A stretch of 64,000 nucleotides of DNA from Hanleya hanleyi (Eukaryota; Mollusca; Polyplacophora; Lepidopleurida; Hanleyidae): positions 47,419 to 111,418 of the forward strand of contig JAVTVY010025076.1 in the NCBI GenBank assembly GCA_036873755.1, given 5' to 3'. How positions within the stretch are numbered: the first letter of the stretch is position 1; each line of letters opens with the position of its first letter. Shown piece by piece: positions 1-15,100 of the stretch. Position numbers and translations under genes: made by a program. Below the pieces are notes generated by a model. It was not told where the DNA came from, searched no databases, and worked only from the letters and a program-made list of their open reading frames with translations.

Positions 1-42
1 AAGTCATTATCAATTATTAGCGATAATTATTATAAACTTTAC

Positions 43-146
43 CTTTTGAACCACTCCAACAATCTCGGTAAGCTGCACCATCAGGCCGTGATCACGATGA
101 CACAAAAAGTACCTCCTACCACAGAAGAACCCATCATGCTGACCCA
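43..146 (-). CDS. CAP-Gly gene exon 11 (second half of CAP-Gly domain)
   Basis: 104 bases between acceptor ctttcag and donor gtaaag reading GQHDGFFCGRRYFLCHRDHG and then LMVQLTEIVGVVQK. The GKNDG motif that contacts the C-terminal EEY/F ligand is GQHDG here, a Lys-to-Gln and Asn-to-His change. The frame continues past the left edge of the window. Confidence 0.82.
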
Positions 147-3100
147 CTGAAAGTTCAAAGTACAATTTGTATGCATTTTGTTTTGAAGATTGCTTCGTGA
201 CCAACATGATAAAGCAGTTAGACCAAAACGAAGAAATTTTAAATAATAATCTAAAAAAAAAAAAATAATTAATTTATTAATTAATAAATAATAAAATAAA
301 AAAATAATTAAATTTCTAAAATTTTTTTTTTTAAATTTCTGTTTCACATTTTACATTGGTAATTAATTTTTCATTATTTTCAAAATTCTAATAATTATTA
401 TAATAATAAGTTTAGGCAATTATATTGCTTCCAAATTTGGAAAATGCGTATAAAAATCCTTTCATAACTGTTTTCTTCAAAGTTAACAGTTTTTTTCCCC
501 AATGAAAATTCCTTTTAACATCCCTATAATGATAGATATGCAGTAGATGCAAAATTGAATTTGTCTGAAACCTCCTCAAATCATAAGGGTCATTTGTCCA
601 AAGGGCTTGAGATGGTGTTATAGCATTTACACTTTAACATCAAATTTTGGCTCAGTAGTTAAGAAAATTATTTTTGGTCCCAAAATAGCCACAAGTGCAG
701 CTATGGTAATCCCTCTAATAATTCAATCCCATCACACTGCAATTTTGGGAACAAAATACAATCGGCTGTTCTAATAAATTTGATCACCCTCTAAAATCAT
801 GGAAATATTGAAGAAACAATTATATGCATGATTTTGGACCACTTTGTCACTTCCTGTTCTAATAAATTTGATCACGCCCAGATTTTATGGTAGAAAATTT
901 CACTTCCTGTGATTGAATTATTAGAGAGATTACCATATGTAGGCTGCCTCAAAGACCACCTCTGCTCCAAGAAGATTCCACCTTTTTTAGTGAGCAATAC
1001 TTATATTACATAATTTATACAGTTATGGATTTCACGTGACATAGGTAGTCAGGGGTGAATCAAGGGGAGGGGAGGAGGATTTGGCTTAATGTCACACTCA
1101 AGGTTGTTTTACTCATTTGGTGACAGTTTGATTGGTGGAGGAAGACGAATTACCCGGAGAGAACCACGCCTGTCGGCAAGTAACTGACAAACTTCCACAC
1201 ATGGACCTGCTGGGCTCGAACCTATGCGATATGAAGCTAGCGGTCACCAGCGAAGGGCTTTAGACCACTCAGCCACCGACGGTCCCGGGTGAATCAAGAT
1301 TCAGTTTCTGACTCTATTCCAAAGTAGGTTTCATATAGTTATAAATGATCTTGAAGAATTAACTTGTAACTAAGTGAATATTCATGATTGTATTACAGTG
1401 TGGATCTGTAGCCCTTTCCGGAATGTGTATGATATCCCCTGAATAACTGCCGCTCTTTAAAGTTAAGAGGTATGAAAAACTGCTTCCGGGAAGTAGTCGC
1501 CCGGTTTCACTTTTACCAAAGGCACCCGCGATTAATTTGAATAATATAAAAAATTGACAAACTATTCCAGAATATCTGTTTGAAAAATTTTCTGTTTACA
1601 TTTTCTACATGAACCGATAGATCATGTATACGTGTACATTATAAAGATAATTTGTCTTGAAAAATAGAATATTTAATTACTCAAACTAATTGTGAGGGCC
1701 TTTGGTACTTACTGGAAGTTCTCTGAACCTATACGCCCCTGGTGGAACAAGGGACATAAAACCCTTTCCGAATCAGTCTATACCTGTGCTCAACAACGAT
1801 CATGTTACAACACAGGAATTTTATCTACTAACCTGGTTTATCCATCGTAAGACCGACAAAGACCGCGTCTGGCGATGCGTCGCCCCCATTATCCACATGT
1901 CCGATGTATTTGATGCGGCCAGTTCTTTCTCCTTTTAGCACGATATGATCCCCCATTTTAACGTCAAACTTTCCGCTACAAACAGAACACATATCAGACA
2001 TTGAATGAAACGAGGCAAATTTTCGACGAGCTCTCAAAATAGTCTGATTTTTCATCTGAATAAATTAATATCTTATCAATGCTCCCCAATTGTGTATGTC
2101 TGTAGGATCTGACCGTCTTGCATTAATGCAAATGTCATCTCTTCCACTTGAATTGAAGGCGACGTTGAAGACTGGCATTGTTTTGTTGGCTTAATCGAAT
2201 ACAAACCACTTTGGTAGAATATCATCATTAAATGTAACACATAAAGGAAAGGAACTATTCAATACAAAGTTTAGCCGATTCAAATCCAGACGTATCAGTT
2301 TGAATTTTCGTTTGAAGTATCACATGTCTAGCTATCAGCCAATCAGTGTTAGTACGAGAAATCCGACATGAACCAAGCATTACAGCATAATGATTGGGTA
2401 AGAGAGATCAAGCGCCTCTGGTGGTCAAGAGTCAACTTAAACAAGCATAATACGGAATGAATAAATGTAAACTAAATTCTTTTACTTAGTCCTTGTGGGA
2501 AAAACTTACTTCACGCTGAATTTTCTTGATATTTCTTTTGAATGCCCAGAACTTTTCGACTTGCCCGAAGAACTTTTCGAACCAGACTCGTGACTGTTTT
2601 CACAGGAAGTGCACTTGCACCCCGGGAGATAGGTCCCTGGTGCATCTTGGGAAGGGGTGGGTTGCTGGGATGTTGAGTTCAGTTTGAAATGTTTTGGAGG
2701 TGGCTTTGGTTTGACTGGGCTAGAATGGAATATAAAAAGAAAAGAAACTTTTATTCTTGTAAACAGTATGTAGACTGAATATAGAGATATATATGTACAG
2801 TTGTATATGCATTAATATTAATTAAATACTTGGTAACAGAAAAGTTATTAAGACAGTCATATCTTTCTATATGACTGCTTTGGAATTCCAATGGTAGTCA
2901 ACTGCTCAAAAAACAAAGAAGAAAAGGCAGCTGAAGACAGTGCTTGATATGACATCATGATATGTATTGACATTGCAAACATCATAGCCTTCAGCATCGA
3001 GCGCTGTTTCGCAAACTGTTTAGAGTGATGTCGCTGTTCTCTTCTTAACGTTAACGTCACATCTTTTTGCCTGTTCTGTTTTCTTTATGAGCAGTTGACA

Positions 3101-6100
3101 AACATCGGACATCTGAGGTGGTCACTTATCGTAATTACACCACCAAATTGACCGCTCTTTCTCAAGTGTTTTGTAACGCATATATTCAAAGTGAGAGCAT
3201 TTAGCTCTTTCAAGCCGTGCCGCTATGCTGAGATATTCAAACTAAACTTACGGTAATCTCTCTAATAATTCAATCACAGGAATGAAATTTCCCTCCATAA
3301 AATCTGCGGTCGATCCTATTTATTAGAACAAGAACTTTACAAAAGGATCCAAAATCATGCGTATACTATTACTGTAATCTCACTAATAATTCAATGCCCC
3401 TATCAAAATTTCATCATCCCCAATTTTGTCATCATCCCTAATTTTGGGGACAAAATTCATCATCCCCAATTTTGGGGACAGAATTCATCATCCCCAATTT
3501 TGGGGACAAAATTCAATCGGTGGTTCTGATAATTTGATCACCCTCTACAATCATTGAAATAACAAAAAACTAAAGAAAAAATTGCTTGTTTACTGCGGTA
3601 AAACAATTAAGATAGATCACACTGCAATATGATGAGTATAAGTTTGATCACTAACGGCCATAGGCCTGAGTGATCAATCGTGAAGACTCGTCGTATTGCA
3701 CAGCGATCTATCCTATTTGTTTTACCGCAGTAAACAAGCAATTTTTTCTATTCTACTAAACTAAAAACAGCAGAATTGTGGAGATTTTTCAAATATGTGA
3801 CAAAAAATGTGTTCGTCCATGAATTAATCGAAGCAAATGACAACTGAAAGTCGCATGCCCGAAATCGACACGCAGGAGTCCACAGTAAGGCAGCTAGGGG
3901 TAAAATGACGAAAAAACAATATTACCAATTACAAATAAATTTCAAGAATATTCCAACAAAACATTACTGTGGACTCGGTACTTCATACACAATGGTCATA
4001 GCGCAGTACATGGATAAGCCTATCCCCTCATCTGGTAGAATGCAACTGGGCACGTGAAGAAAATCAAGACGTCAAACTATCCACATCGAACTGCTCATCA
4101 AGTGATATCTATTGGAATTAGATGCCACCTGGGCTTCCTTCCTTATATGTAATAATGTTATTTGGTAAAACACATCGGGTGTAGTAGAATACTGGATTTT
4201 ATGCATGATTTTGAACCATTTTGTCAACTTCCTGTCCTAATAAATGCGATCACCCCTAGATTTTATGGTGGGAAATTTCACTTCCTGTGATTGAATTATT
4301 AGAAGGATTACCGTAATCCATTAGTTTCGTTACTTAAATGATTTCAGAGAGTGCTCAAATTTAATAAAACAGCAGATTGAATTTCGTATCCCAGATTTGG
4401 GGGGGGGGGGGTCATTGAATTTTGATATGAAGATAGAATTATTAGACGGATTACGATATTCAAATTTTGACAAGAATAGGAATATTATGTTGCAGTTTGA
4501 GGCTACATTTCAATGAAAATAGCCATGAACCGACCTGGGGGGTGGTGGGTGTTTGTTGTGCGTTTTAAGCCTTGGGGTCGACGAGGGTGCCACGCCTTGC
4601 TCCCAGTCACTGCTGTATGTGGTTTGATCTGGTGTCCCTTTTTCGCATTCCGACTCAACATGGAAGTGTTGATCAGCTCTCCTGGCTAGCTCTTTTATCT
4701 AAAACAAGTTAACAGTTTTAAAGATTAGTCATGTACATGCATATTTCATCCCTGAGATCCAACAAAAAATTCAGTTAGTTCTCACACAAAACAAAGTCAT
4801 CGAGAAGTTTTTACTGTAAATTTCTGTGGACAAAAAGGGGGAAAAAGTCAACTTCCAATTACAGAGTTGTCTCCCTTGTCATTTTCTAAATAATAATGAT
4901 CTCCCTTGATATATATAAATGTAAAAAGATGACAAAGACTTTTTTCTATTTCCTTTCCTTCTATTTCCAGAATATTTTTCACAATATTGTAAACTTTCCT
5001 TAACACTTCCCTGAATGATTGCTTTGGACATATATAAATATGCTATCAAATTATATATGCATGTGACATGGGGTTTGGAACTGACAATCCAATTTCAGTA
5101 TTTTTAAGTTACGAATCCAGGACCCCAACCTGCCATACACTACCTCCAGGTCTTTCAACTTGGCTTTCAGCATTTCAATTTCTTTCCTGGCCTCTTCCAA
5201 GGTATCCACCATGTTCGAGTTCTCTTTGGCCACTAAAAACAAAGGCCCCAATAATTTAGGATATTTTATGGAAGAACAGATTACCAGTGATAACAAAATA
5301 ATGATGAAAGTCAGCTTGTGTGCAGAAATCAAAAGGAACAAGGATCTTTCCCAGGTCAAGGACAATATACATGCACAATATGTCTTGTATTTTATAATCC
5401 AAATTAGATACACTTTTTTTCAACATGTACCATCTGATGCAGATCTGTACGTCCATCATCACAAATGACAGATTTTTTCTTTGTTTAATACATTATTGAC
5501 TTTATTTAGCAAAAACGACCTTTTTATCTCCATTTTAGTCCGTTTCCAGAGAATGAGTCGTCAATGGATATCTATAGGAACTTCTTTTGACTTTATACAT
5601 ACACAAATTCAGGTATTAAAATAATTGCAAAAACTGGTCAGACGTCAACACTGGTTAACATTCAGTCTCTGGGTGGCTGGTCTGACTTGATGTCACAATT
5701 GAGGAAAGATAAGCGATGACGGTTTGCAAATCTAAAATTAACTGGGCTTGGGGTACCAACATTTTAACAGATTCTAGCTGACAAGATAATTCAAATTAAA
5801 CCAAGTGAAGTAGATAGGTTTACTATCATTATTCAACCTATATACAAAGGAATACCTAAAAACCTTTGCATTTCACCTTTTAATAGTGTGACAAGGTTTA
5901 TTCTTTTCTCCCACAGAACCCTATCAATGAAGCAATCTCTGAACTACTGTCAAGTTCATAACAGTAAAGCCATGAGACTGGATGGAATACGAAACTGTTC
6001 GAAATTTTTGACCCATCACTGAGGCCAATCCTTTTGTAGCATTGGACATGTCGGAATATCCACGTGGTTATGATGAAATAAAAATGGAACATACGTACGT

Positions 6101-9100
6101 CGTTTTTCACGTTCTTTCTGGTTCTCCGAGTCATGGTCTCGTTTGTGAGAAAATGAGCACTGGGTCTCCCTGGATATTTTCCGTACTGCAGGGCTTCAAC
6201 GGAGAGAAAGCAAGAATGAATCTCGATCAAGAAAAGCTTGCTGAAGAGCATGTTGCCCTGTTGCCATGCAACCAGATGATAAAAGAAGCTTATGGTATCT
6301 ACCTCAGAAATGTGAGATTTCCTTTCACTATTTTATAAATGTTTAGTTCAATATAAATGTTTGACAAGACAGGAGTGTGGCAAATTATTAATAATTCAAT
6401 ACACGTACCACTTCCTGAGTTCATACACTTCTTCAATTTCATTTACCAGTCTATGTAACACTCAGTTACACAATTTTCGACATGATTATTAACATACTGA
6501 ACATTGATTATGTTGATGGGAGCAATTGGTGCTCGCTGGAACCACAGGAAGTGACTTTCCAGGACTTCAAACCTAATTTTATGCCCATTTAAGCACCATT
6601 AAGCACTTTCCAGGATGAAATTCAAATTCCAGGAGTTTCAAAGAGGATGTGCATGAACCTTGTGCTTATAGGAAACCGAAGGGAGGGGGGGCTTGGTTTT
6701 ATGTCACACTCAAGTGTGTTTCAATCATATGGTGGCAGTCAGCTTGGATGGTGGAGGAAGCCGGAGTACCCAGAGGAACCACCGCCCGTCGGCAAGTAAC
6801 TGACAAACTTTCGCACATGCACCACCTGATGGGCTCGAACCCATGCCGGTTCTGTGGTGTGAGGCTAGCGATCACCAGCGAAACGCCTTTGATCAATCGA
6901 CCACCGAGGGCCCCTCTCTGGGAAATATTCTGGGAGTATTCAAGAATTATTATAACTTATTCTGTATCAGATTTGCAGGTTACTTTTCTAAACAAAGTGA
7001 GTTGTTTCATTCACAAACATGTACCTCTTAATTGCATACTCTAAATCCAGGAATATTCCATGCATTTATTCAAACTACATGTACCCCTTTAACCAGACCT
7101 AGGTATGGGGAAAATGATGAATTGGTCATTTCACAACTCGTTCAATTAGGCGATTCATAATTACATTTCTGTTTCCTGTAACAGACTTGGGAAATTGACA
7201 GTCGCTAGGTACATGTTGGTAGTTTTTTTTTTCACTCTTCCCTCCCCTATATTTAGAGACGGGGATTTACACACCCCGCATGATACTATACATGTAGTCT
7301 ATAGTACCATATATATGTTGGATGATACCTTCAAATACATCGTGCAGCAGACGACCTGAAGTAGCAAAGTAGCATCACATGAATGAGAAAAGAACCTCCC
7401 TTACAGCAAATTGCTGGTTAAAACTGCGAACCTAAATGCGACCAAAAAAAAAAAAAAAAAAATGTCGACTGCAAGAAACACAAATGCACGTATTATGATG
7501 AAGGCCTTAAGGAGAATTTTCATCTGAGGAGTATGCGACTAGGTGGGTTCTACTACATATTTCTGCTGTGAGAGGACTGTGAATAAATTAATTGTCTGTG
7601 TATCAGATTGAGAGCCTACTTGATCTTGGGCACGTCTCCACTTGGTTCAGCTATAATCTCGGGTAAAATATTTTTCCTTCGTCTTCGCGAGATCCGAGTA
7701 CACTGTTCGGCGTCACTACTCTCATCCGGTGTGATATGTACAACAGCTTCAGTGATGACGCCATTCTGAGCTCCGTGGGGCCGCGACGTCGTCGTCGTCG
7801 TCATTCCCGGCTGAGTGACATCACTGCCGCTGGAGGGAGATCCCTGAGGTACGTGTAGATCAGTGGTGGGTATATGGAAGGCGTCGTTCTTCTCCAGTTT
7901 TGGGGAGTTACTTAGTGTGCTGGAGCATTGACTGCACTGTGAACATGGCCTAGATGGACGGTCCTAATAAAGCGAAAAATATGCCTCGTTAAATTCTACC
8001 CATCCTATTTGAATGACCAGGGCCTGATACAGTGTCCTGGGTTCATAGTAATCACACTTTACAGACGATAATAAGCTGTAAAATTCAGTCAAAAACTCAA
8101 TAGAGAAGCCAAGAATTACAGTAAACTTATGAAAACTCAAGTTTGGCAAAATGCTAAAGTTAAAGTATTAGAATACTACAGGTTCAGGGAGTAAAATTTT
8201 AGAAAAAAGTACATTGATTGGAAAAAAATTCTGACGTCTATGAACCCCATCTTCGCATATCCAAGTCGAGCACCACACGTGTTGCCGTGGCTGAACATAA
8301 CACATTTTCTGTGTATGACCTATTCAAAATTCAAATCTGATAGGCTATTCGAAAGAAATTAACATCAATACAACCACCACTTGCCATATTTGGAAATCAC
8401 ACCGGCAGAAATCAAAGAAAATCCTCGCTGCACGGTGTTGGCAAGTTCCTAGCTTGATTGGCTATATGACATCACGTGCATTTACCAGTTTGAACAATTT
8501 ACCCTATTCATCAGGTCAAGGTAAATGACAGAACGTCAGTGTAGCTTTTAACTTGAAGAGTGAAGATGATGAACCCCTGATGGTGCGAGTTTGACGTTGG
8601 TCTGCCATGTAGGATCTGTTGTTCAGGTCTCTCATTGTTGTACCTAGGAACTGTTTTCTTCTTTGGTTTGTGACTCTTTACAGGGAAGATGAACCCAATA
8701 TGGACACCCGCAGAGGTTTAGATTACGCTAATTTGGGGACACCCTTTATTTGGTGCGGCAAAATTTTTAGGCAGGGAAATGTGTTCAAATTAGTGAAAAT
8801 ATTCGAAGTCCCCGAATTCTGGCAAAACAGGTAGGCTTTGACTCAAATAGGAGGCTTAATTGATGTGGAATCTTAATGAACATAATTAAACAGTGAATCT
8901 CAATGCAAGTAAAATATATAAAATATTTTTTATTTTCATTTGCTCTCTAATTTGGGCACATCCTAATTTGGGCACAACGTTTAACGTTTTATCAACGGGT
9001 ATAATACCATAATGACTTTGAGAACATTTTGATAATTAGGATTACTTCCCTTGAATTTCATTCCTCCACTTTTTCAATTGAAATGCCTATTCAGTTCGAG

Positions 9101-12100
9101 GAAAAAGGAAAAGGTTGGAAAGGCAAGTCTATCTAAATTAACTGCATTAATTATGTGAAAAAGTTGACAAAATATTGCACAGTCAAATTACCTACAACTT
9201 GGTATCCTTAAAATGGTCTGTTCATATATTGAACATATCTGTTAAAAAAAAGAATCTAAAAATCTTTATTATACATGTAAGTACATGTATAATATGGCAT
9301 TATAAAAACCAGGTGCCCAAATGTCGTACCCTCCACTTTGTGTCGAAATGTCACTTACCGAAATGTCGCATGTCGAAATACCATGGATTCGATCTCAGTG
9401 TAGACGCAATGTATGTGATGTTGTGCGGTCAATGAATGAACATGATGAATGGACAGACAGACGAACATGGCAGTGACAATGCTCTAGGCTGAAGTCCGAG
9501 GGGAAGCAAGGTATTGACAATGTGGAGATTATAATTTATGGGGTAATTTCCAATACTAACCCATGAGCAGATCTTACCCCATTCTGATGGTGGCCGTCGT
9601 GATAGTTGGCCTTATCGTAGGAGTTGAGGGAGGCGGGAACCGGACTGGTGGAATGACTGGTGCGCACACTCCCGGAGATGGACGATCGTAACATCTCGTT
9701 CTCATGCCGTACCAACAGCAGCTTCTTCTCCAAACTGGAGAGAAAACAAACAAACAACAACAACGGAGATTAGAATGAGAACAGTAGACTCATGTGATTC
9801 TCCAGCCGAGAATTCAAGGCCATCTGTAGAGAGAGTCCATTGAGTGTGAACTTTCCCCTCTCGGTGCCCAACCATATGGTATTTTTCTAAGTTTGACATC
9901 ACAGTACTGGGTTCTCTAATAAGTAACGCATAGGAGACAACCCCCCTCTCAGGAAATCATGGCAACGCCCATGGAATCGGTGGCTTGATGGATACTATAA
10001 TGTCACTCAAAGTTTTCTTTATATTTTTCAGTGTCAATTATGGCAGTGATGAGATGGCAGAAATATAACACTCAAACCGACCATATGGATCTGTAACATT
10101 CACTTTGCAGAACATATCCTAGTCTCTTGATGGCATGACAGAGAGTCTGAGGATATGACATACTTTTTAATTGTGCTGGACCCAATATCTTCCAATGCAA
10201 TCAAAAGCGCTTTGGCTTCAGCAGTAAAAATATTACTTCTGTCTGGGAAACAATAGGTATTGGTTTTGGAACAGAAAAAAGTAGTAAAAAGCCACTCTGT
10301 CGAAATCTTCGGAACCAACATGTATAAAAGGCTTGATGTGTCCTGTATTTTTCTTTCATTAGACCAAATTCTTGCCGATACACTAGTTGGTTTGTGTCAG
10401 CCCTTTTAAATTTCGTAAGTGTAATACATGTATCTACATGTACTTATGATCTGGTTAACTGCCAGGCGGAAATGGTAAAAGTTTGTGAGGTAAAAAGGAT
10501 GTGATTTGGTCAAATGGCGGAAGGATATTTTCATTTTACTACGGTAATTCCCTTAATAATTAAATCACAGAAAGTTCACTTTTCAGCTCTGTTATTCAAA
10601 CACAGAGAAAAAGTAACATTCCCATTCTTCATTCAAATTGAAGAAAACCCATATAAACCATATAGTCTAAATGTGACACTTTGTAGCTGGTACCATCAAG
10701 AATATTCCAGATGTAAGACATTTTTGTTGCCTTCGGGTGATCGAATGATTAGGGGAATTACAGCAATAGTAATTATTGTGATATTTTATCCTAACAGACG
10801 AAACAATATATTTACATAAAAACATGCTCAAATGTCTACGAGAATGTACCTGTGATAGAATAATTAGAAAATTTACTGTATCTGCTGCAATTAACATTGT
10901 ATATTGGACAACTACAGGTCCTGTACATATAAATGTTATGTGTTAGCACATACAGATATCATACATTCCAGGAGACTAGTGTACAGGGTACAACCAAGAA
11001 TCTGAAGAATCCCTCATAGCCAGAGATCATCTTCTCATGTTTTACTGACAGTTCTAGATAACTATATAACCCCAGGGAGGTCTGACTGTCTGAGCCCTGC
11101 ACAACCTGCCTAACACTGCCATGATCACTACCTGCCCCTTTAGCTGTGGAATATATCTGCTGGCATCATGTACATAGTGAGCGCATAATAAATCCTGTTT
11201 GAATGGCTGTATTCAAATACCAACCCAAACTGATTTTTGAGGTGTGTGTATTGTTTGGGGGAGATTGCTGGATTTATGATTTAACATGTCGCAGAACATA
11301 TCGCAGGAAAATATTTCAGTCATATCACAACATGGTTCGCATCCTATTTCTTCACACACTCTGGAGCCTACGGGTGGGGTCCTATTCCTTTTTACACCCG
11401 GAAACCCGATGGGTACCCTATAGTTAGTCGCCTCTTACAACAAGCTGCCTGAAGAGCTGTCTCTTAATTCTTTCCATGACCTGGGGTGTGCACAGCGCCA
11501 CCCCAGGTCAATAGTCGTGATAGTCTCTTGTTTTTTTTTTAAGAGAGTGACCACTCTCCCTCTCCATCACTCACCTAACTTTTGCCCCAGGAGAGTTATT
11601 GATCACTCACCTGGTGAATGAAAACGCATCTAGGAGAGTGATCAACAGCTCTTGCAAAGTTTACAAACAATTTGATGTGCACAATGACACCCAAGTTAAA
11701 TCCCAGCAAAGCCTCACAGGGCTGCAAAGTTAGATCAGAAAACCAGTTGTAACCTTCCCCCCCCCTCCCCCCCACCCACTCCTCCACACTTCTTCTTCCT
11801 CACTCCAAAATAAATAATAAATACAGTTGGGAGATATTTTGTTATGAATCTTAGAGTAGTGATCTGGTGGTTGGGGGGGGGGAGGGGTCAGGTGTATTGA
11901 GCTGTGGATGTTATTCTTAATTATTTTTCAAATTGGTTCAAGCAAATGCTGAGAAAAGATCTCGTTTAGTGTCAAAACAACTCAATTGTGTTGCAATCTG
12001 ATTAAAACCACATCTTAATAAACTGCTCCCCCTCTGACTTGTCGCTGATTTAGATCTGGGGCCATCACTCCCATTTCCCTGTTCTGAGTGCTGACCATAG

Positions 12101-15100
12101 CTTCTCCTCCACCTTGAGGAGCATTATGAAATGTCAAGCTCAGACCACAGCTGATTCGGGGGAGATAGGTTGACCTCGTGATTTTATGCACAGAACATAG
12201 TCTCTTCTAACTGATCGATATATCTAAAATTTATTCATGTTAATCGAACATCCTTCTCGTTCAGAGAGAATAACATATTCATCTGATGAAACGAGCTAAA
12301 AAATATGAGATGAGTTTTACTTTCCATATCGTAGGCCTGTCGCCCCCAATCCACATCATGAGATGGGCCTTAACAGCAAGCTCAGATCACAGCTGCGGCA
12401 GGGGAGGCAGGTTGGCCTCGTGATTTATGCCTCGTTACATTCATTATCAAATGTCTCTTTTAATTGACAGATATATCTAAATTCTATTTATGTTAATCAA
12501 ACATCATCATCAATTCTAGAGAATAATATATTGATCTAACGAAACAAGCTAAAATATCTGAGAAGATGAGTTTTACTTTCCTTATCATAGGCCTGTCGCC
12601 CCCACTTCGCAACATGAGGTATGGTACATGTATGCACATGACCTAGATCTGTCGATAGTTAGGTCTCTGAACAGGTAAACCCAGTGTATTAAACTCAGAT
12701 CTAATATCAGCGACATGTCAGATGGGGAGCGTTATTTTTAGGTCTGGTTTTAATCAGATTGTGTTATTATCAATACGAGTGCTCATTCACCCCCATGGCT
12801 CATTCACCCCCATGGGTTCATTGACCCCCATGGTTTAGTTTTTAGGGATAGGGAGATCGCGTGCCCTTTCTATACTACTCATCGCGCATGCGCAGTCGAC
12901 CCATTCTACTGTAGGGTGCAAGCCTGGCCCATGGAATCTCAGGCAGCGAAAACACCAGGTCTCTCGCCCCACCCTATCCCGTGCCACACCTACATGTATC
13001 TAGGGATAGGGAGATCGCGTGCCCTTTCTATACTACTCATCGCGCACTACTCGTCGCGCATGCGCAGTCGACCCATTCTACTGTAGGGTGTAAGCCTGGC
13101 CCATGGAATCTCAGGTACCACCCTATCCCGCGCCACACCTATGCGACCCACTGTGCAGTGAGTAAAGCGGAGTAGGTGGAGGAGGAGTCGGAGTAGGAGG
13201 AGGAATCGGACACGCCACGGATTATACTAGGTAGATGTGGAGGAATATAATGGAGAAAATTTTGGGTAAATTTGACGATTTTTCCAAAAGGGTTTTTTGG
13301 TGCCGAAGTAAGGGTTTGTCTATAATCAAAGACAAAATCTACAATTCACATAGATTTCTTGGTTATCACTGTTCATCTAAAAACTTCAAAACTTACATAT
13401 AATGTGTCACATCTTAATTCATGTAATTATATTCAACTTCCTGACTCTTTTATTGATGCAATAAAAACCAAATTTGTTACTTTATGATACAAATTGACTG
13501 AGTGATAGGTGAATAAGTTGTCAGCATTGAACAATAACGAGCGCAAGATTTTATAGCATTGGCCATCATGCAGTACAATGGGGCTACTAATTCTTTTCAA
13601 GTCGTATCCCAGACTCAAGGTACCAGACATGTTTTGCCAGCATATAACAAGACAGAATAATATCTAACATCTTTTTTCAACTGCTTGTTGCTGACAGCGA
13701 TTTAAAAGACTTCACACAAAATTCCATTAGTAGGTCAAGTGTGGGGATTCATTGATAAGCTCACAGAGGGTCGACATCTCGACAATTGTGCCCCTTTAAT
13801 GTAAGGCCCATATTGACACGACGTGATGAGAATAATCGTGGTATAATGTACTCGTACAAATACACGCCATCATTATGAATGGTGGGCTAGTGATCCTCTC
13901 AATCGATGAACACTTTACTGTGACCTACAAATATCAATCCCTTTATCTCCATGTTACCTGTATTCTCGATATATTAGTACATGTACATGTCGTTAATTAG
14001 GAATTCTTTTCATCCGAGATTGAATAAAAGGTGCAGACATGTACATGTGTATAAGCATATGTATAAACACATCATGCCCATATTATAACACAGGGGTTGA
14101 AATTAACACCTGTTCATCTGTCTCTAACAGGTATTTTTTGCATGAGGTGAGTAGAAAAAACGCAGGAAAGAAGCAATCAGAGATTGCTTAATTGTATGCT
14201 CCCCATTCCGCTTTAGTCCGACAATGCCCCGCCATTGTTCTGTATTGGTCGGTGGAAGCCTAATTTGGATAATTATAAAAATTCTGTTTCAGCCACTTTT
14301 TTCGCCATGCCTCGAATAATACATATTCCAAGTATCAAGTCAATCGACCAACAAGTGATAATACACTGTTTTGATGCAAGATGGTCGCCAGGGCTTTCGC
14401 CAAATCCGAAAATGTGACGCGGATAAACTTCACGCTGCACAACTACAGGGTACTGACCACATATCATGCAAATTTCATAATTGTCCATACAATATCAACA
14501 AACATCCAGTGGGACAAGTCTCAATTCACCGAGATTTCAGGAACAAAGGGCCATAACTCTTGAAAATATAAACGAAACTCAGAAAAAAAACTCTACGCTG
14601 CACAACTACCAGGCACTGGCCACATTTCATGCAAGTTCCAATCCTGTCCATCAAATATTCACCGAGATATTGCGCGGACAAGAAATTCGGACGGACAAAG
14701 CATTCGCTATAATAAATGACAGGTAACAAAAATGTTTTAACGGGTACATGTACTTCATTTCTGCTCATAAATTTTCAAACTGAATGCAGGAAACTGCAAA
14801 GAGATTAATTAATGCATTATTAATTGGACACAAATTAAACTAATCGGGCCTCCATTTACTCAAAGATTTTTGTTTTCTTCAGATTTATGTAAAATTACAA
14901 TACACAAAAGTAACATTATTATTTTTTCTATCATTAGTGCATTCAGGTAACTGATGAGAGGAGACAGGTAGAAATTGTTCTTACCTATTTACCTGAGACA
15001 CGTAATTTTTCTCCTTTTTAAACTGACAGGCAGTCTCTGGTGTTTGTATAATTTGTGAGAGCTGTTGATCCCTTTCATAGATTTTGTATTTTGAGAGTGA

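Larger units (their letters stand above)
147..1832 (-). other. Intron between CAP-Gly exons 10 and 11
   Basis: Non-coding. 230-430 is extremely AT-rich with poly-A/T runs. It also holds the 703-936 MITE and the 1,065-1,286 SINE listed separately. Nothing else is recognised. Confidence 0.6.
12766..14984 (-). other. Intron 3 interior
   Basis: Apart from the two repeat blocks listed, 13,113-14,390 holds no recognisable gene; the sequence is AT-rich with no conserved frame. Confidence 0.4.

Noticed and set aside
1065..1286. Functional tRNA gene at the SINE head
   Set aside because: The head is diverged, followed by a SINE central domain and bounded by a target duplication; it is a retroposon.
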